This document shows positions 56,281 to 64,000 of a stretch of DNA of 64,000 bases, piece by piece. Positions within the stretch are counted from its first letter, which is position 1. Each line of letters starts with the position of its first letter. The position numbers and the translations under genes were made by a program. The notes below the pieces were generated by a model. The model was not told the DNA's origin. It ran no database searches and saw only the letters and a program-made list of their open reading frames with translations. The stretch covers positions 124,001 to 188,000 of the forward strand of contig NZ_CP104582.1 in NCBI RefSeq assembly GCF_029814935.1, in the 5' to 3' direction. Source of the stretch: Pseudomonas sp. GD03919. GTDB lineage: Bacteria > Pseudomonadota > Gammaproteobacteria > Pseudomonadales > Pseudomonadaceae.

Positions 56281-57105
56281 ATGAGTTTTCCAGCCGACTT
56301 TCCGGTACCGCTGACCTTTGCCGACGCGGACAAGAGCCCGCTGAGCATTCGCGCCAAGGCGCTGGTATTCGTCGATGCGCGTTCGCGCCAGTTGCGCGAG
56401 CGTGCCGAAGCCTTGGCGGGCAATGGCCAGCCGCTGCTGATCCTCGGTGAAACCGGTACCGGCAAGGAATTGCTGGCGCGCTATATCCATCGCCACAGTG
56501 AGCGCGGCGGCCTGTTCGTGGCAGTGAGCTGTGCGGCGATCAGCCCACAATGGGGCGAGGCCGAGTTGTTCGGCCATGTTGCCGGCGCCCATGTCGGCGC
56601 CGCCAGCAGCCGCGCCGGCTGGTTCGGTTCGGCCAATGGCGGCACGCTCTACCTGGATGAGATCGCCGACCTCTCGCGGCCTCTGCAGAGCAAGTTGCTG
56701 GCCGCGCTGGAAACCCGCGAGGTGTATCGCGTCGGCGCCAGTCAGGCGCTGCCGGTGGATGTGCGTCTGCTGGCGGCGAGCAGCATCGACCTGGCCCGCG
56801 CCGTGGCGGCCGGCACTTTCGACGAGCACCTGTATGCCTATCTGTGCGATGGCCAGTTGCTGTTCCCGGCGCTGCGTCAGCGCGTCGGCGATATTCTGCC
56901 GCTGGCCGAATACTTCCTCGGTATCCACGCCTTGCGCCTGGGCCTGGGCATTCCGTCGATCAGCCCGGCGGCGCAGGCCGTGCTGGAGGCGCACAGTTGG
57001 CCGGGCAATACCCGCGAGCTGGAGAACGTCATTCACTTCGCCCTGCTGCTGGCCGGCAACGCCGAGATCGGGCCGGAGCATCTGGAGTTGCCAGGTATTG
57101 CGTGA
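56281..57105 (+). CDS. Sigma-54 activator-like AAA+ protein lacking GAFTGA motif and HTH
   Basis: 274 residues from ATG 56281; an in-frame TTG at 56266 adds five. The NtrC-type AAA+ core has Walker A GETGTGKE (about 56-63), Walker B LYLDEI (123-128) and the sensor region WPGNTRELENVIHFA. The sigma-54-contacting GAFTGA loop reads GAHVGA (102-107), and the arginine-finger helix that normally reads EDLYYRLN is EHLYAYLC. The protein stops at LELPGIA directly after the AAA+ domain, so no Fis-type DNA-binding domain exists, and there is no N-terminal sensor. It probably cannot activate promoters alone. It follows the small hydrolase by 114 bases in the same direction. Confidence 0.82.
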   Translation: MSFPADFPVPLTFADADKSPLSIRAKALVFVDARSRQLRERAEALAGNGQPLLILGETGTGKELLARYIHRHSERGGLFVAVSCAAISPQWGEAELFGHVAGAHVGAASSRAGWFGSANGGTLYLDEIADLSRPLQSKLLAALETREVYRVGASQALPVDVRLLAASSIDLARAVAAGTFDEHLYAYLCDGQLLFPALRQRVGDILPLAEYFLGIHALRLGLGIPSISPAAQAVLEAHSWPGNTRELENVIHFALLLAGNAEIGPEHLELPGIA

Positions 57106-57187
57106 GACTGATCGTTCCTCACGCTCCGCGTGGGAATGCATCCTGGGACGCTCTGCGTCCGTTTGGCTTTTGCCTAGCAGTCCGTAC

Positions 57188-57232
57188 GGGCGCAGAGCGC
57201 CCTTACCTTGACTCCCACGCAGAGCGTGGGAG
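57188..57232. repeat. Two palindromes between EBP-like gene and modC
   Basis: GGGCGC-AGA-GCGCCC at 57188-57202 and a 21-base palindrome at 57212-57232 (CTCCCACGC/GCGTGGGAG around AGA). They lie between convergent genes and could end the modABC transcript. Related CACGCTC/GCGTGGG repeats occur at 57117-57133. Confidence 0.65.
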
Positions 57233-57243
57233 CTATCAGATAG

Positions 57244-58371
57244 CTACGGCGCCAGCAGCGACACCGACTTGATCTGCGCCCAGAGCGCCTGGCCGACATG
57301 AATGCCCAACTGATCGAATGAATAGCGGGTGATGCGTGCCAGCAGGCGCTGCTCACCCAGGCGCAGGGTCAGCAACATCTGCGCGTCCAGCGCCTGGCAA
57401 CTGTCCACCTGCACCGGCAGCCGATTGAGCAGGCTGCTGCCCTCGGCGTGCTGTAGGCTGAGGCTGACGTCACGTGCCTTGATCTTCACCCGCACCCGGT
57501 GCCCGTCAGGCAGTGCTGCATGGGGTAGGCGCAGCTGGGCTTCGCTGCCGGGCAGGCGCAGATGCAGCAAGTGGTAGGCGGCATCATGGCCGCAGACCTC
57601 GCCGTCGATCACCGCTTCGGCATCGTCCTCGCCGGCGAAGGGCAGGTCGGGCTGCAGCAGGATGTCCTTGAGCGGGCCGCTGGCGCGTACCTGGCCTTCA
57701 TCGAGCAGCACCAGATGATCGGCCAGGCGCGCCACTTCGTCCGGCGCATGGCTGACGTAGAGCACGGGGATGTCCAGCTCCTCGTGCAGGCGCTGCAGGT
57801 AGGGCAGCACCTCCTGCTTGCGCTTGAGATCGAGCGAGGCCAGCGGCTCGTCCATCAGCAGCAGGCGCGGGCTGGTCACCAGTGCACGGGCGATGCCGAC
57901 GCGCTGGCGTTCGCCGCCGGACAGCGCCGAGGGCATGCGCTCGAGCAAATGACCGATGCCGAGTAATTGCAGCGCCTGATCCAGCGCCACCTTGCGCTGC
58001 GCCGGCGGGATGCGCCGCTGGCCGTACGCCAGGTTCTGGCGCACACTCAGGTGTGGGAACAGGTTGGCATCCTGGAATACGTAGCCGATGGCGCGCTTGT
58101 GCGCCGGCAGAAAAAAACCGCACGCACTGTCCTGCCAGCGCTCGCCGGCCACCTGCAGATAGCCCTGCTGCGGGCGATCCAGCCCGGCGAAGCAGCGCAG
58201 GCAACTGGTCTTGCCCGAGCCGGAATGGCCGAACAGCGCAGTGACGCCGCGCCCGGGCAGGTCGAGGTCGACATCCAGGGTAAAGCCCGCATGCCTGACT
58301 AGAAAACGCGCATGAATGCGCCCATCGTCAGCGACGACCGCTGCTGGGCGCTTGCCGAAACCGAACATCAC
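57244..58371 (-). CDS. modC: Molybdate ABC transporter ATPase ModC
   Basis: 375 residues from ATG 58371 (second ATG at 58368). The ATPase has Walker [13 protein letters not shown], signature [15 protein letters not shown], Walker [13 protein letters not shown] and a switch [10 protein letters not shown]; the C-terminal 120 residues hold the Mop/TOBE domain ([17 protein letters not shown]). Overlaps modB by four bases. Length is typical for the long ModC. Confidence 0.97.
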   Translation of the reverse strand: MMFGFGKRPAAVVADDGRIHARFLVRHAGFTLDVDLDLPGRGVTALFGHSGSGKTSCLRCFAGLDRPQQGYLQVAGERWQDSACGFFLPAHKRAIGYVFQDANLFPHLSVRQNLAYGQRRIPPAQRKVALDQALQLLGIGHLLERMPSALSGGERQRVGIARALVTSPRLLLMDEPLASLDLKRKQEVLPYLQRLHEELDIPVLYVSHAPDEVARLADHLVLLDEGQVRASGPLKDILLQPDLPFAGEDDAEAVIDGEVCGHDAAYHLLHLRLPGSEAQLRLPHAALPDGHRVRVKIKARDVSLSLQHAEGSSLLNRLPVQVDSCQALDAQMLLTLRLGEQRLLARITRYSFDQLGIHVGQALWAQIKSVSLLAP

Positions 58372-59048
58372 AGCGCCCTCATCTTATGGCTGCGCCCGCT
58401 GTACAGCGTGAGCAGAACGATGAAGGAGAACGCCAGCATGCCGCCGGCCAGCCAGTGCGCCTGGGCGTATTCCATGGCTTCGACATGGTTGTAGATCTGT
58501 ACCGACACCACCTGGGTCTTGCCGGGGATATTGCCGCCGATCATCAGCACCACGCCGAACTCGCCGATGGTATGGGCGAAGCTGAGAATCGCGGCAGTGA
58601 TGAAGCCGGGCCGCGCCAGCGGCAGCACCACGCTGAAGAAGCTGTCCCAGGGGCTGGCGCGCAGGGTCGCCGCCGCTTCCAGCGGAGCACGGCCAATGGC
58701 CTCGAAGGCGTTCTGCAGCGGCTGCACGACGAAGGGCAGCGAGTAGAAGATTGAGCCGATCACCAGGCCGGTGAAGGTAAAGGTGAAGGTGCCGAGACCA
58801 AGGCTCTGCGTCAGTTGGCCGAAAAAGCCGTTGGGGCCCATGCTCACCAGCAGGTAGAAGCCGATCACCGTCGGTGGCAGCACCAGCGGCAGCGCCACCA
58901 CGGCGCCGACCGGGCGTTTGAGCCAGGAGTCGGTGCGCGCCAACCACCAGGCAATCGGCGTACCGATGATCAGCAGCAGCACGGTGGTCAGCGAAGCCAG
59001 CTCCAGGGTCAGGAGGATGGCGTCGAGGTCATTCTTCGACAGCGGCAT
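58368..59048 (-). CDS. modB: Molybdate ABC transporter permease ModB
   Basis: 226 residues from ATG 59048. Five or six membrane helices and the EAA loop [42 protein letters not shown] is diagnostic. Stop overlaps the modC start, showing translational coupling. Confidence 0.97.
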   Translation of the reverse strand: MPLSKNDLDAILLTLELASLTTVLLLIIGTPIAWWLARTDSWLKRPVGAVVALPLVLPPTVIGFYLLVSMGPNGFFGQLTQSLGLGTFTFTFTGLVIGSIFYSLPFVVQPLQNAFEAIGRAPLEAAATLRASPWDSFFSVVLPLARPGFITAAILSFAHTIGEFGVVLMIGGNIPGKTQVVSVQIYNHVEAMEYAQAHWLAGGMLAFSFIVLLTLYSGRSHKMRAL

Positions 59049-59081
59049 GGGCGGGTTCCGGCACCTGGCGTCTGGACAAAC

Positions 59082-59139
59082 GTAGCCCGGATGCAATCCG
59101 GGGCCTGCTCAGGCAACTTGCCCCCGGATTTCGGGCTAC
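59082..59139. repeat. Inverted repeat in the modA-modB gap
   Basis: GTAGCCCGG-ATGCAATCCGGGG and CCCCGGATT-TCGGGCTAC (59122-59139) are long complementary arms. The hairpin would lie in the operon RNA between modA and modB, which commonly raises the level of the binding-protein mRNA over the permease. Confidence 0.7.
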
Positions 59140-59144
59140 GGGGA

Positions 59145-59951
<807 letters not shown>

Positions 59952-59970
59952 TCACGCAGCCATACTACTT

Positions 59971-59994
59971 CGTTATATTTGTTTGTATATAGCG
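59971..59994. promoter_or_regulatory. ModE-type molybdate operator
   Basis: CGTTATAT (59971-59978), eight bases, ATATAGCG (59987-59994). The two arms are complementary except at one base and match the known CGTTATAT-N-ATATAACG ModE box. It begins 53 bases upstream of modA. modE itself is not in the window. Confidence 0.8.
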
Positions 59995-60115
59995 GAAGGC
60001 GCGATGCACGCCGGTGACTGGCCAAGCCATCATGGCGGGGCTCAGGTCGGGGGTAGATGGTGTTGTGCGTGCTGCATCAGGCCAAAACCTGACTTATAAG
60101 TTAATCCGGCTGAGA

Positions 60116-60742
60116 TCAGCTGCGCCGCCAGACACTGGCCAGCCAGGGCTGCTGATCGCGAGGCAGGCCGGCGGGGCGGTAGTAATGTTCCAGCTCGACG
60201 AAACCGGCCGCGGTGAGACGCGCGCGCCAGCGTTCCAGATCGTGATAACTGCCGTAGCGCGGGCCGTTCCAGCCTTCCTGATTCTCACCGCGCGGGTTGG
60301 AGCTGAACAACACGCCGCCTGGCTTGAGTGCCGTGTGCAGTTGGCCGAGTACGCGCGGCAGTTCCTGATCCGGCACATGGAACAGGCTGGCGTTGGCGAA
60401 GATGCCGTCGAAATGCCCGGCCGGCAGCTCCAGTTCGAGGAAGCTCTGCTGCCACACCTCGCAGCCGCTGTCGGCACGCGCCATGACGACGAACTCGGCG
60501 CAGCCATCCAGGCCGATGGCTTCGTGGCCCAGGCCGCTGAAGGTGCGCAGGTCGCGCCCCGGCCCGCAGCCGAAATCGAGGATGCGCCAGGGCTTCTCGC
60601 CCTCAATATGCCGCAGCAGCGCAGCGATGTTCTGACTCACGTCATGGTCGCGCGTGCCTTCGCGAAAGTCCTCGGCGCTGCTCTGGTAGTGGGCCAGGGT
60701 CAGGGCGCTGATCTGTGCGAGTTCGTCGGGGCTGAGCGGCAT
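60116..60742 (-). CDS. Class I SAM-dependent methyltransferase
   Basis: 208 residues from ATG 60742. The SAM site is ILDFGCGPGRDLRTF at about residues 53-67 and the acidic motif II is IGLDGCAEFVVMAR. The remainder (FDGIFANASLFHV, LKPGGVLFSSNPRGE) fits UbiE/Tam-type fold. No motif specifies the substrate. It is divergent from modA only in the sense that both face away from the 59919-60115 gap on the minus strand side. Confidence 0.88.
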   Translation of the reverse strand: MPLSPDELAQISALTLAHYQSSAEDFREGTRDHDVSQNIAALLRHIEGEKPWRILDFGCGPGRDLRTFSGLGHEAIGLDGCAEFVVMARADSGCEVWQQSFLELELPAGHFDGIFANASLFHVPDQELPRVLGQLHTALKPGGVLFSSNPRGENQEGWNGPRYGSYHDLERWRARLTAAGFVELEHYYRPAGLPRDQQPWLASVWRRS

Positions 60743-61078
60743 GGCGGTGTTCCGGCATAAAGGGGGGCGATTACTCTAATACCTATCGGGCACGGCTACC
60801 AAAAGCGCTTTTCGTAGGAGCTGCGGCCTGTTCGTCCAGCACGACCTCGTTCGCGGCGGGGCGCCGCTTCTGCACCTGCCTCGCGCCACCTCCTGCAGCC
60901 ATGCAGTCTCAATTGCGGCAGTGCGGTGGCCTGCTTCAAGCGTGTGTCCATCGTCGTCACGCAATGGCGCAACCCGCGCAACAGCCTGTTCGCCGGTTTG
61001 CCCAGAGCTGGCGCTTTACCGTAGATTGGCCGGCCCGCCTCGACCGGAACCGACCGGTCATGCCCCGAGGTTTGCACC
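60743..61078. other. Gap with a REP-like unit upstream of the MFS gene
   Basis: 336 bases. A single REP-type unit lies at about 60814-60870 (GTAGGAGC ... GCGGGGCGCCGCTTCTGCACC), related to the units in the REPIN-like elements. No gene or terminator was recognised. The GTG of the next gene follows directly. Confidence 0.55.
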
Positions 61079-62323
61079 GTGTCCGCTGCTGTTCCTGCTT
61101 CCGTCTATCGCCTGCCCGGTTTCCTGGCGTTTCTCATCGCCCGCATCGTCGTGGTCTTCGCCGTACAGATCCAGGCCGTTGTGGTGGCCTGGCAGGTCTA
61201 TGACCTGACCCGCGACCCGCTGTCGCTGGCCTATGTCGGCCTGGCCCAGTTCATCCCCATGCTGGTGCTGCTGATGCCGGCCGGCGACCTGATCGACCGC
61301 TTCGACCGCAAGCTGATCCTCATGCTCAGCTGGCTGGTCGAAGGGGTGTGCGCGGCGGCGCTGCTGTGGTTGTCGCTGAGCGAGGCGGCGGTCAGTTGGT
61401 ACTACGCGGTGCTGGTGCTGTATGGCTGTGGTCGTGCCTTCACCGGGCCGGCGTTGTCCAGCCTGCTGCCGCAGATCGTGCCGCGCGAGCGCCTGGCTGC
61501 GGCCATCGCCGCCAACAGCATGATCATGCGCGGTGCGACCATTTCCGGACCGGTGATCGGCGGTGGTCTGTATGCCATCGGCGGTGGCGGGCTGACCTAC
61601 TCGGTGTGCCTGGCCTGCTTCCTCGCTGGCTGCGTGCTGCTGCAGCGGGTGCCGGTGCTGTATGCGGAGAAGATGCAGGCGCTGGAGTCCACCGCCTGGG
61701 CGCGCTTTACCGCCGGCATCCACTTTATCCGCACGCGCCCGATCATCCTCGGCACTATCTCGCTGGACTTGTTCGCCGTGCTGCTCGGCGGCGTGGTGGC
61801 CTTGCTGCCCATCTATGCCCAGGAAGTGCTGGAAGTCGGCCCGACCGGCCTCGGCCTGCTGCGCAGCGCCATGGCCATCGGTGAGGTTTCCGTCGGCCTT
61901 TACCTGAGCATGAAGCCCTTCAACCGCAATGTCGGGCTGGTGATGTTCGGCGCGGTGGCGTTGTTCGGCGTGGCCAATCTGGTGTTTGCCCTGTCCAGCC
62001 TGTTCTGGTTGTCGTTCGCCGCGCTGGTGGTGGCTGGCGGCGCGGATATGGTGAGCATGTACATCCGTTCCTCGCTGGTGCAGTTCTCCACCCCGGACGC
62101 CATGCGTGGTCGGGTCAATGCGGTGAACATGCTGTTCATCGGCTCTTCCAACGAACTCGGCGAATTCCGCGCCGGCACCAGCGCCGCCTGGTTCGGCGTG
62201 GTGCCGGCTGCGCTGATCGGCTGCGCCTGCACCCTGACCGTCACCGGCGGCTGGATGCTCGGCTTCAAGAGCCTGCGCCAGGTGAATCGCTTTGAGGATG
62301 CTTCGCCAGCGAAGGTGGGCTGA
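61079..62323 (+). CDS. MFS transporter (EntS/MdtH-like exporter)
   Basis: 414 residues from GTG 61079. Twelve membrane helices by hydrophobicity; the loop-2 signature DLIDRFDRKLILM is present. QIQAVVVAWQVYDLTRDPLSLAYVG near the start resembles the EntS/enterobactin exporter branch. The substrate cannot be deduced. It stands alone with no siderophore genes beside it. Confidence 0.9.
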   Translation: MSAAVPASVYRLPGFLAFLIARIVVVFAVQIQAVVVAWQVYDLTRDPLSLAYVGLAQFIPMLVLLMPAGDLIDRFDRKLILMLSWLVEGVCAAALLWLSLSEAAVSWYYAVLVLYGCGRAFTGPALSSLLPQIVPRERLAAAIAANSMIMRGATISGPVIGGGLYAIGGGGLTYSVCLACFLAGCVLLQRVPVLYAEKMQALESTAWARFTAGIHFIRTRPIILGTISLDLFAVLLGGVVALLPIYAQEVLEVGPTGLGLLRSAMAIGEVSVGLYLSMKPFNRNVGLVMFGAVALFGVANLVFALSSLFWLSFAALVVAGGADMVSMYIRSSLVQFSTPDAMRGRVNAVNMLFIGSSNELGEFRAGTSAAWFGVVPAALIGCACTLTVTGGWMLGFKSLRQVNRFEDASPAKVG

Positions 62324-62701
62324 GGTAGGGCGGCCTCGCTCGCGAAGCGAGCAGCCCGCCAGAGACTGCGGATGTGCGCCGATCAACGACTGTAGGATGG
62401 GTAGAGCAACGCGAAACCCATCACCGCAATTGCTCTGGGTATTGCTTTGCTCTAACCATCCCTAGTTGCTGTTCCGACACGTGGCACGGTGGACAAGCTT
62501 CGCGTTGTCCACCCTATGCGGCGGGTATTTCTGCGTAGGTTTTCATCCACTGTGGTGCGAGGTTGTCCGGGCTACTTGCTATTCCATCCAACGCGAGGCT
62601 GTCCACGCTTCGCGGGCAAAATGCCCTCTCGGTTGTTTTCTTGCGCCAGAGTCGGCAGTTCATACCTTGCCAAACCCACCCACAAATTCTGTTAACAGCG
62701 C

Positions 62702-62710
62702 TGTGGATAA
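62702..62710 (+). promoter_or_regulatory. Perfect DnaA box 1
   Basis: TGTGGATAA, the reverse complement of the DnaA consensus TTATCCACA. 204 bases before an identical box. Confidence 0.5.
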
Positions 62711-62905
62711 CCTTTGCAAAAGCCCTCTGCGCCTAGCATTCAAGCGGGTCTCGGCAGGCCGCTCAGTTTTTGCCCAATGACGCTTTGCTGGCGTTATCGC
62801 CGGGCAGAATATCGCTTCTAATCAATCACTTGGCTCATGTTTTCAACAGTAGGGCAAGGTGGGGGCGTGTTGCCGGGTGTCGTGCACAGAATCTGGGGAA
62901 AGTGC

Positions 62906-62914
62906 TGTGGATAA
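62906..62914 (+). promoter_or_regulatory. Perfect DnaA box 2
   Basis: TGTGGATAA again, same orientation as box 1, in the same gene-free region 136 bases upstream of chrA. Confidence 0.5.
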
Positions 62915-63049
62915 GATGCGGGAAAACTCGGCCAGGCCAGGTAGGGCAAGGGCTGCGTGGGGTTGGTGATTTTTCGTGCGCTGTCGCACGACGGTCACGT
63001 TATACGGCTATAGTACCCGGTCGATTTTGTCCACCGATGGAGCCCTTCG

Positions 63050-64000
63050 ATGTCCGAGTCCCCTGAGCGTCCCGCCCCGGTCAGTCTGCTGCAGGCCTTC
63101 TGGTTCTGGCTGAAGCTGGGGTTGATCAGTTTCGGCGGGCCGGCGGGGCAGATTTCTATCATGCACCAGGAGTTGGTGGAGAAGCGCCGCTGGTTGTCCG
63201 AGCGGCGTTTTCTGCATGCGCTGAACTACTGCATGTTGCTGCCCGGGCCGGAGGCGCAGCAGTTGGCCACCTATATCGGCTGGCTGATGCACCGCACCTG
63301 GGGCGGGGTGATCGCCGGGGCGCTGTTCGTGCTGCCGTCGCTGCTGATCCTGGTCGTGCTGTCCTGGGTCTATCTGGTGTTCGGCGATGTGCCGTTGGTG
63401 GCGGGGATCTTCTATGGCATCAAGCCGGCGGTGACGGCCATCGTGGTGCAGGCGGCCTGGCGCATCGGCGGGCGGGTGTTGAAGAACGCCTGGCTGTGGG
63501 CCATTGCAGCAGCGGCTTTCGTCGCCATTTTTGCGCTGCAGTTGCCGTTCCCGCTGATCGTGCTCGGTGCGGCGCTGGTGGGCTACATCGGCGGGCGGCT
63601 GGCGCCGCAGCACTTTGCGCTTGGTGCCGGGCATGGCGAGGCAGGCGGGGCGCATGCCCCGGCGCTGATCGATGACGAGACGCGCCTGGCGCATACGCAT
63701 TTTCGCTCCAGCCGCCTGGTGCTGATCCTGCTGGTCGGTGCGCTGCTCTGGCTGCTGCCGATGGGCCTGTTGACCCTGGCATTCGGCTGGCAGGGCACGC
63801 TGACGCAGATGGGCTGGTTCTTCACCAAGGCGGCGCTGCTTACGTTCGGCGGCGCCTATGCGGTGTTGCCTTATGTGTATCAGGGCGCCATCGAGCATTA
63901 CGGCTGGCTGACGCCCCGGCAAATGATCGATGGCCTGGCGCTGGGTGAAACCACGCCGGGGCCGCTGATCATGCTGGTGGCGTTCGTGGCCTTCGTCGGC
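63050..64000 (+). CDS. chrA: Chromate transporter ChrA-family (partial, 3' end beyond window)
   Basis: 317 codons from ATG 63050, preceded by GGAG with seven-base spacing, open to the window edge. CHR family: the N-terminal half shows LGLISFGGPAGQISIMHQELV and the conserved NYCMLLPGPEAQQLATYIGWL; the second half begins TKAALLTFGGAYAVLPYVYQ with GETTPGPLIMLVAFVAFVG. Long CHR proteins exchange chromate or related anions outward. Two of the usual halves are represented, so the full protein should be about 390-450 residues. Upstream region lacks an obvious ChrB gene. Confidence 0.93.
   Translation, partial: MSESPERPAPVSLLQAFWFWLKLGLISFGGPAGQISIMHQELVEKRRWLSERRFLHALNYCMLLPGPEAQQLATYIGWLMHRTWGGVIAGALFVLPSLLILVVLSWVYLVFGDVPLVAGIFYGIKPAVTAIVVQAAWRIGGRVLKNAWLWAIAAAAFVAIFALQLPFPLIVLGAALVGYIGGRLAPQHFALGAGHGEAGGAHAPALIDDETRLAHTHFRSSRLVLILLVGALLWLLPMGLLTLAFGWQGTLTQMGWFFTKAALLTFGGAYAVLPYVYQGAIEHYGWLTPRQMIDGLALGETTPGPLIMLVAFVAFVG

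Larger units (their letters stand above)
62324..63049. other. 726-base gene-free region with two DnaA boxes
   Basis: No gene. The left half has REP-like GTAGGATGGG/CCATCC and GTGGACAA.../TTGTCCACC repeats common in Pseudomonas spacers. TGTGGATAA occurs exactly at 62702-62710 and again at 62906-62914, both in the same direction. Short low-complexity stretches otherwise. The right end leads into chrA. Confidence 0.7.

Noticed and set aside
62324..63049. Replication origin
   Set aside because: Only two DnaA boxes, no AT-rich unwinding element and no dnaA, rpmH, gidA or parAB genes nearby; Pseudomonas oriC lies next to dnaA/rpmH.

Overview
The window is gram-negative chromosomal core sequence from a Pseudomonas (high GC, roughly 60-65% by eye). 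The evidence is a long run of genes in the order typical of that genus: glcD/glcC, ubiC-ubiA, phoB-phoR, recG, oxyR, spoT-rpoZ-gmk-yicC-rph-crc-pyrE, argB-algC-dut-coaBC-radC and rpmB-rpmG. Crc and the AlgC-type phosphohexomutase are Pseudomonas hallmarks. Short palindromic repeats and decayed signalling genes suggest a non-aeruginosa lineage of the mendocina/oleovorans kind, but this species guess is an inference from memory and was not computed.

Layout. 1-4.3 kb: glycolate oxidase subunit GlcD (runs off the left edge) divergent from its regulator GlcC, with two GlcC-type operators; then a frameshifted PilJ-domain gene and a PAS-GGDEF diguanylate cyclase. 4.5-10 kb: ubiquinone genes ubiC and ubiA separated by a MITE, then phoB-phoR behind a well-formed Pho box, then a CBS/CorC membrane protein. 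10-18 kb: rubredoxin reductase, HU, an SCP2-like protein, a secreted unknown, then recG and oxyR on the minus strand with an HDOD protein. 18-29.5 kb: an epimerase-like protein, a lipoprotein, ridA, spoT, rpoZ, gmk, yicC, rph, DUF4870, crc, pyrE, a DUF4124 protein, a thioesterase and argB. 29.5-37 kb: a long membrane-anchored AlgC, dut, coaBC, radC, a peptide-binding protein next to the tail of a deleted paralogue, rpmB and rpmG. 37-43 kb: a receiver-like/HDOD protein, a wrecked membrane sensor with an EAL remnant, a SelD-associated-type oxidoreductase and a wrecked chemoreceptor. 43-50 kb: gamma-glutamylputrescine-type synthetase and oxidase, a second MITE copy, a PhoD-like phosphatase, a Crp/Fnr regulator and an Mpo1-like membrane protein. 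51-57 kb: the sulfate uptake operon oscA-sbp-cysT-cysW-cysA divergent from a small hydrolase, and a degenerate sigma-54 activator-like ATPase. 57-64 kb: modABC with a strong ModE-type operator, a methyltransferase, an MFS exporter, a 726-base gene-free stretch and the start of a chromate transporter.

The genes are mostly housekeeping: nucleotide synthesis (pyrE, gmk, dut), (p)ppGpp control (spoT, rpoZ), carbon catabolite control (crc), and phosphate, sulfate and molybdate acquisition, each with a recognisable upstream operator. No phage, plasmid, CRISPR, rRNA or tRNA was seen. I did not find a convincing new multi-gene system. The most informative novelties are small-scale: a REPIN-like element that split a bidirectional terminator and left an 11-bp target duplication; a MITE pair about 41 kb apart; three signalling genes broken in different ways; a ghost of a deleted transporter paralogue; and a sigma-54 activator that has lost its key motifs.
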